Below, piece after piece: positions 5,391 to 5,661 of a DNA stretch of 5,661 bases. This stretch comes from Nitrososphaerales archaeon TH5894 (GTDB lineage Archaea > Thermoproteota > Nitrososphaeria > Nitrososphaerales > Nitrososphaeraceae), in assembly GCA_014523485.1 (NCBI GenBank), contig JAATVK010000013.1, forward strand, positions 1 to 5,661, given 5' to 3'. Position 1 is the first letter of the stretch; the number at the start of each line of letters is the position of its first letter. The position numbers and the translations under genes are program-made. The notes beneath the pieces were generated by a model. The model saw only the letters and a program-made list of their open reading frames with translations. It made no database searches and had not been told where the DNA came from.

Positions 5391-5395
5391 TTTTT
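5391..5395 (+). terminator. T5 terminator of tRNA-Leu
   Basis: Five T begin 16 bases after the tRNA 3' end. This is a short oligo-T signal of the kind that ends archaeal tRNA transcripts. Confidence 0.4.
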
Positions 5396-5486
5396 AATAT
5401 TATTAACAAACCTATTTTTGTGTAGTGCTCTAATAAAGAATAAAGCATTATAAATAATTAAAAGAATAAAATTTTTATTAAAAATA

Positions 5487-5511
5487 TTATATATTATTAA
5501 ATAATATATAA
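5487..5511. repeat. 25-base AT-only palindrome between the tRNA genes
   Basis: TTATATATTATT (5487-5498) and AATAATATATAA (5500-5511) are perfect reverse complements around a single A. The spacer from 5376 to 5581 is otherwise AT-rich and carries no gene. The only long frame in it, on the minus strand, runs into tRNA-Leu and is not real. In DNA with almost no G or C a long AT palindrome can arise by chance, but 12 matched pairs is notable. Confidence 0.5.
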
Positions 5512-5551
5512 AAAAATTATCGAAAAATATTTTAAATTTCAATAGACAGAG

Positions 5552-5558
5552 ATATATA
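5552..5558 (+). promoter_or_regulatory. TATA box of the initiator tRNA gene
   Basis: ATATATA is centred at 5555, 27 bases upstream of the tRNA 5' end at 5582. It follows a purine-rich CAGAG that could act as the TFB-recognition element. This is the best-placed TATA box in the window. Confidence 0.6.
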
Positions 5559-5600
5559 GTTGTAAAATCAAAAAAGGAATCAGCGGGGTGGGGAAGCCAG

Positions 5601-5616
5601 ATATATAATAGGCAAA
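5601..5616 (+). other. 16-nt intron in the D-loop of initiator tRNA
   Basis: Both ends fit bulge-helix-bulge cleavage. The 5' bulge is AG|A (5599-5601) and the 3' bulge is AA|G (5615-5617), each cut after its second base. Between them GCC (5596-5598) pairs with GGC (5611-5613), with one A·A mismatch completing the four positions. A tiny distal stem T5602-A5610 and A5603-T5609 closes a five-base loop. On the proximal side A5594 pairs with T5618 and G5593 with T5619. Splicing leaves the normal G18-G19 pair. Confidence 0.7.
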
Positions 5617-5650
5617 GTTATCCCGGCGGGCTCATAACCCGCAGAGCGGT

Positions 5651-5661
5651 TTCTACCAAAG
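5651..5661 (+). other. Start of a probable second intron in the initiator tRNA T-arm (cut by the edge)
   Basis: The conserved T-arm GGTGG-TTCGAAT is broken after GGT at 5650. The next bases can pair back (ACC 5655-5657 with GGT 5648-5650) and are followed by AAAG, echoing the GGC-AAAG at the end of the D-loop intron. The end point is not visible, so neither length nor splice sites can be fixed. Confidence 0.45.

Larger units (their letters stand above)
5582..5661 (+). tRNA. Initiator tRNA-Met (CAT), interrupted, 3' end outside the window
   Basis: The gene starts AGCGGGG (acceptor strand, 5582-5588). The anticodon arm GCGGG-CTCATAA-CCCGC (5626-5642) has anticodon CAT at 5633-5635 and the three consecutive G-C pairs that mark initiator tRNAs. 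A1 also fits the archaeal initiator, which pairs A1 with U72. The D-arm is interrupted: removing 5601-5616 restores the normal GCCAGGTTATCCC reading. After variable-loop AGAGC and GGT (5648-5650) the expected GGTTCGAAT of the T-arm is replaced by TTCTACCAAAG, so a second interruption probably begins at about 5651 and continues to or past the edge. The T-loop, 3' acceptor strand and discriminator are not visible. It delivers methionine to the start codon, where aIF6, encoded just upstream, also acts. Confidence 0.88.

Noticed and set aside
5357..5542. 61-codon minus-strand frame rich in Phe, Ile and Asn
   Set aside because: Its first-written end overlaps the T-arm and acceptor strand of tRNA-Leu, it spans the AT palindrome, and its composition is what AT-rich noncoding DNA gives by chance.
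1..5661. CRISPR array, insertion sequence or prophage
   Set aside because: No regularly spaced repeats, transposase, integrase or phage-like frame is seen on either strand.

Overview
The window is strongly AT-rich archaeal DNA, most likely from an ammonia-oxidising-type member of the Nitrososphaerota (Thaumarchaeota). The support is a complete archaeal initiation factor aIF6, an archaeal initiator tRNA with intron-like interruptions, an intron-bearing tRNA-Leu, TATA-like boxes about 24-33 nt upstream of start codons with no Shine-Dalgarno sequence (short or absent leaders), two TTG starts, and surface proteins with many N-glycosylation sequons. The phylum is inferred from overall character; no marker here settles genus or species.

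Layout, left to right. Positions 1-53 (minus) hold the first 17 codons of an amino-acid-kinase protein, probably aspartate kinase. A MurG-like GT-B glycosyltransferase (105-1136, minus) lies upstream of it on the same strand. A 513-base intergenic region with one clear inverted repeat separates this pair from a plus-strand, membrane-anchored, histidine-rich extracellular protein (1650-2261). That gene converges, with only 42 bases between stops, on a minus-strand DrrA-type ABC ATPase (2304-3218) whose permease is not in the window. The ABC promoter region carries an 8-bp inverted repeat. Next come two tiny plus-strand ORFs, a 27-residue hydrophobic peptide (3569-3652, weak) and a 47-residue charged protein (3657-3800, better). 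A secreted or anchored sequon-rich protein of 166 residues (3902-4402) and aIF6 (4489-5154, TTG start) follow.

The right end is an RNA region: a tRNA-Leu gene with an intron of about 45 nt (5248-5375), an AT-only spacer with a 25-base palindrome, and an initiator tRNA-Met gene (5582 to the edge). The initiator gene is interrupted in the D-loop by a 16-nt intron whose ends match bulge-helix-bulge geometry, and probably again in the T-arm at the window edge.

aIF6 and initiator tRNA both serve translation initiation. The two anchored or secreted proteins, the glycosyltransferase and the ABC ATPase all point to the cell envelope, but nothing shows that they form one system. I see no CRISPR array, transposase or phage gene. 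The most unusual features are the interrupted initiator tRNA, the ambiguous tRNA-Leu intron and the unannotated micro-ORFs.
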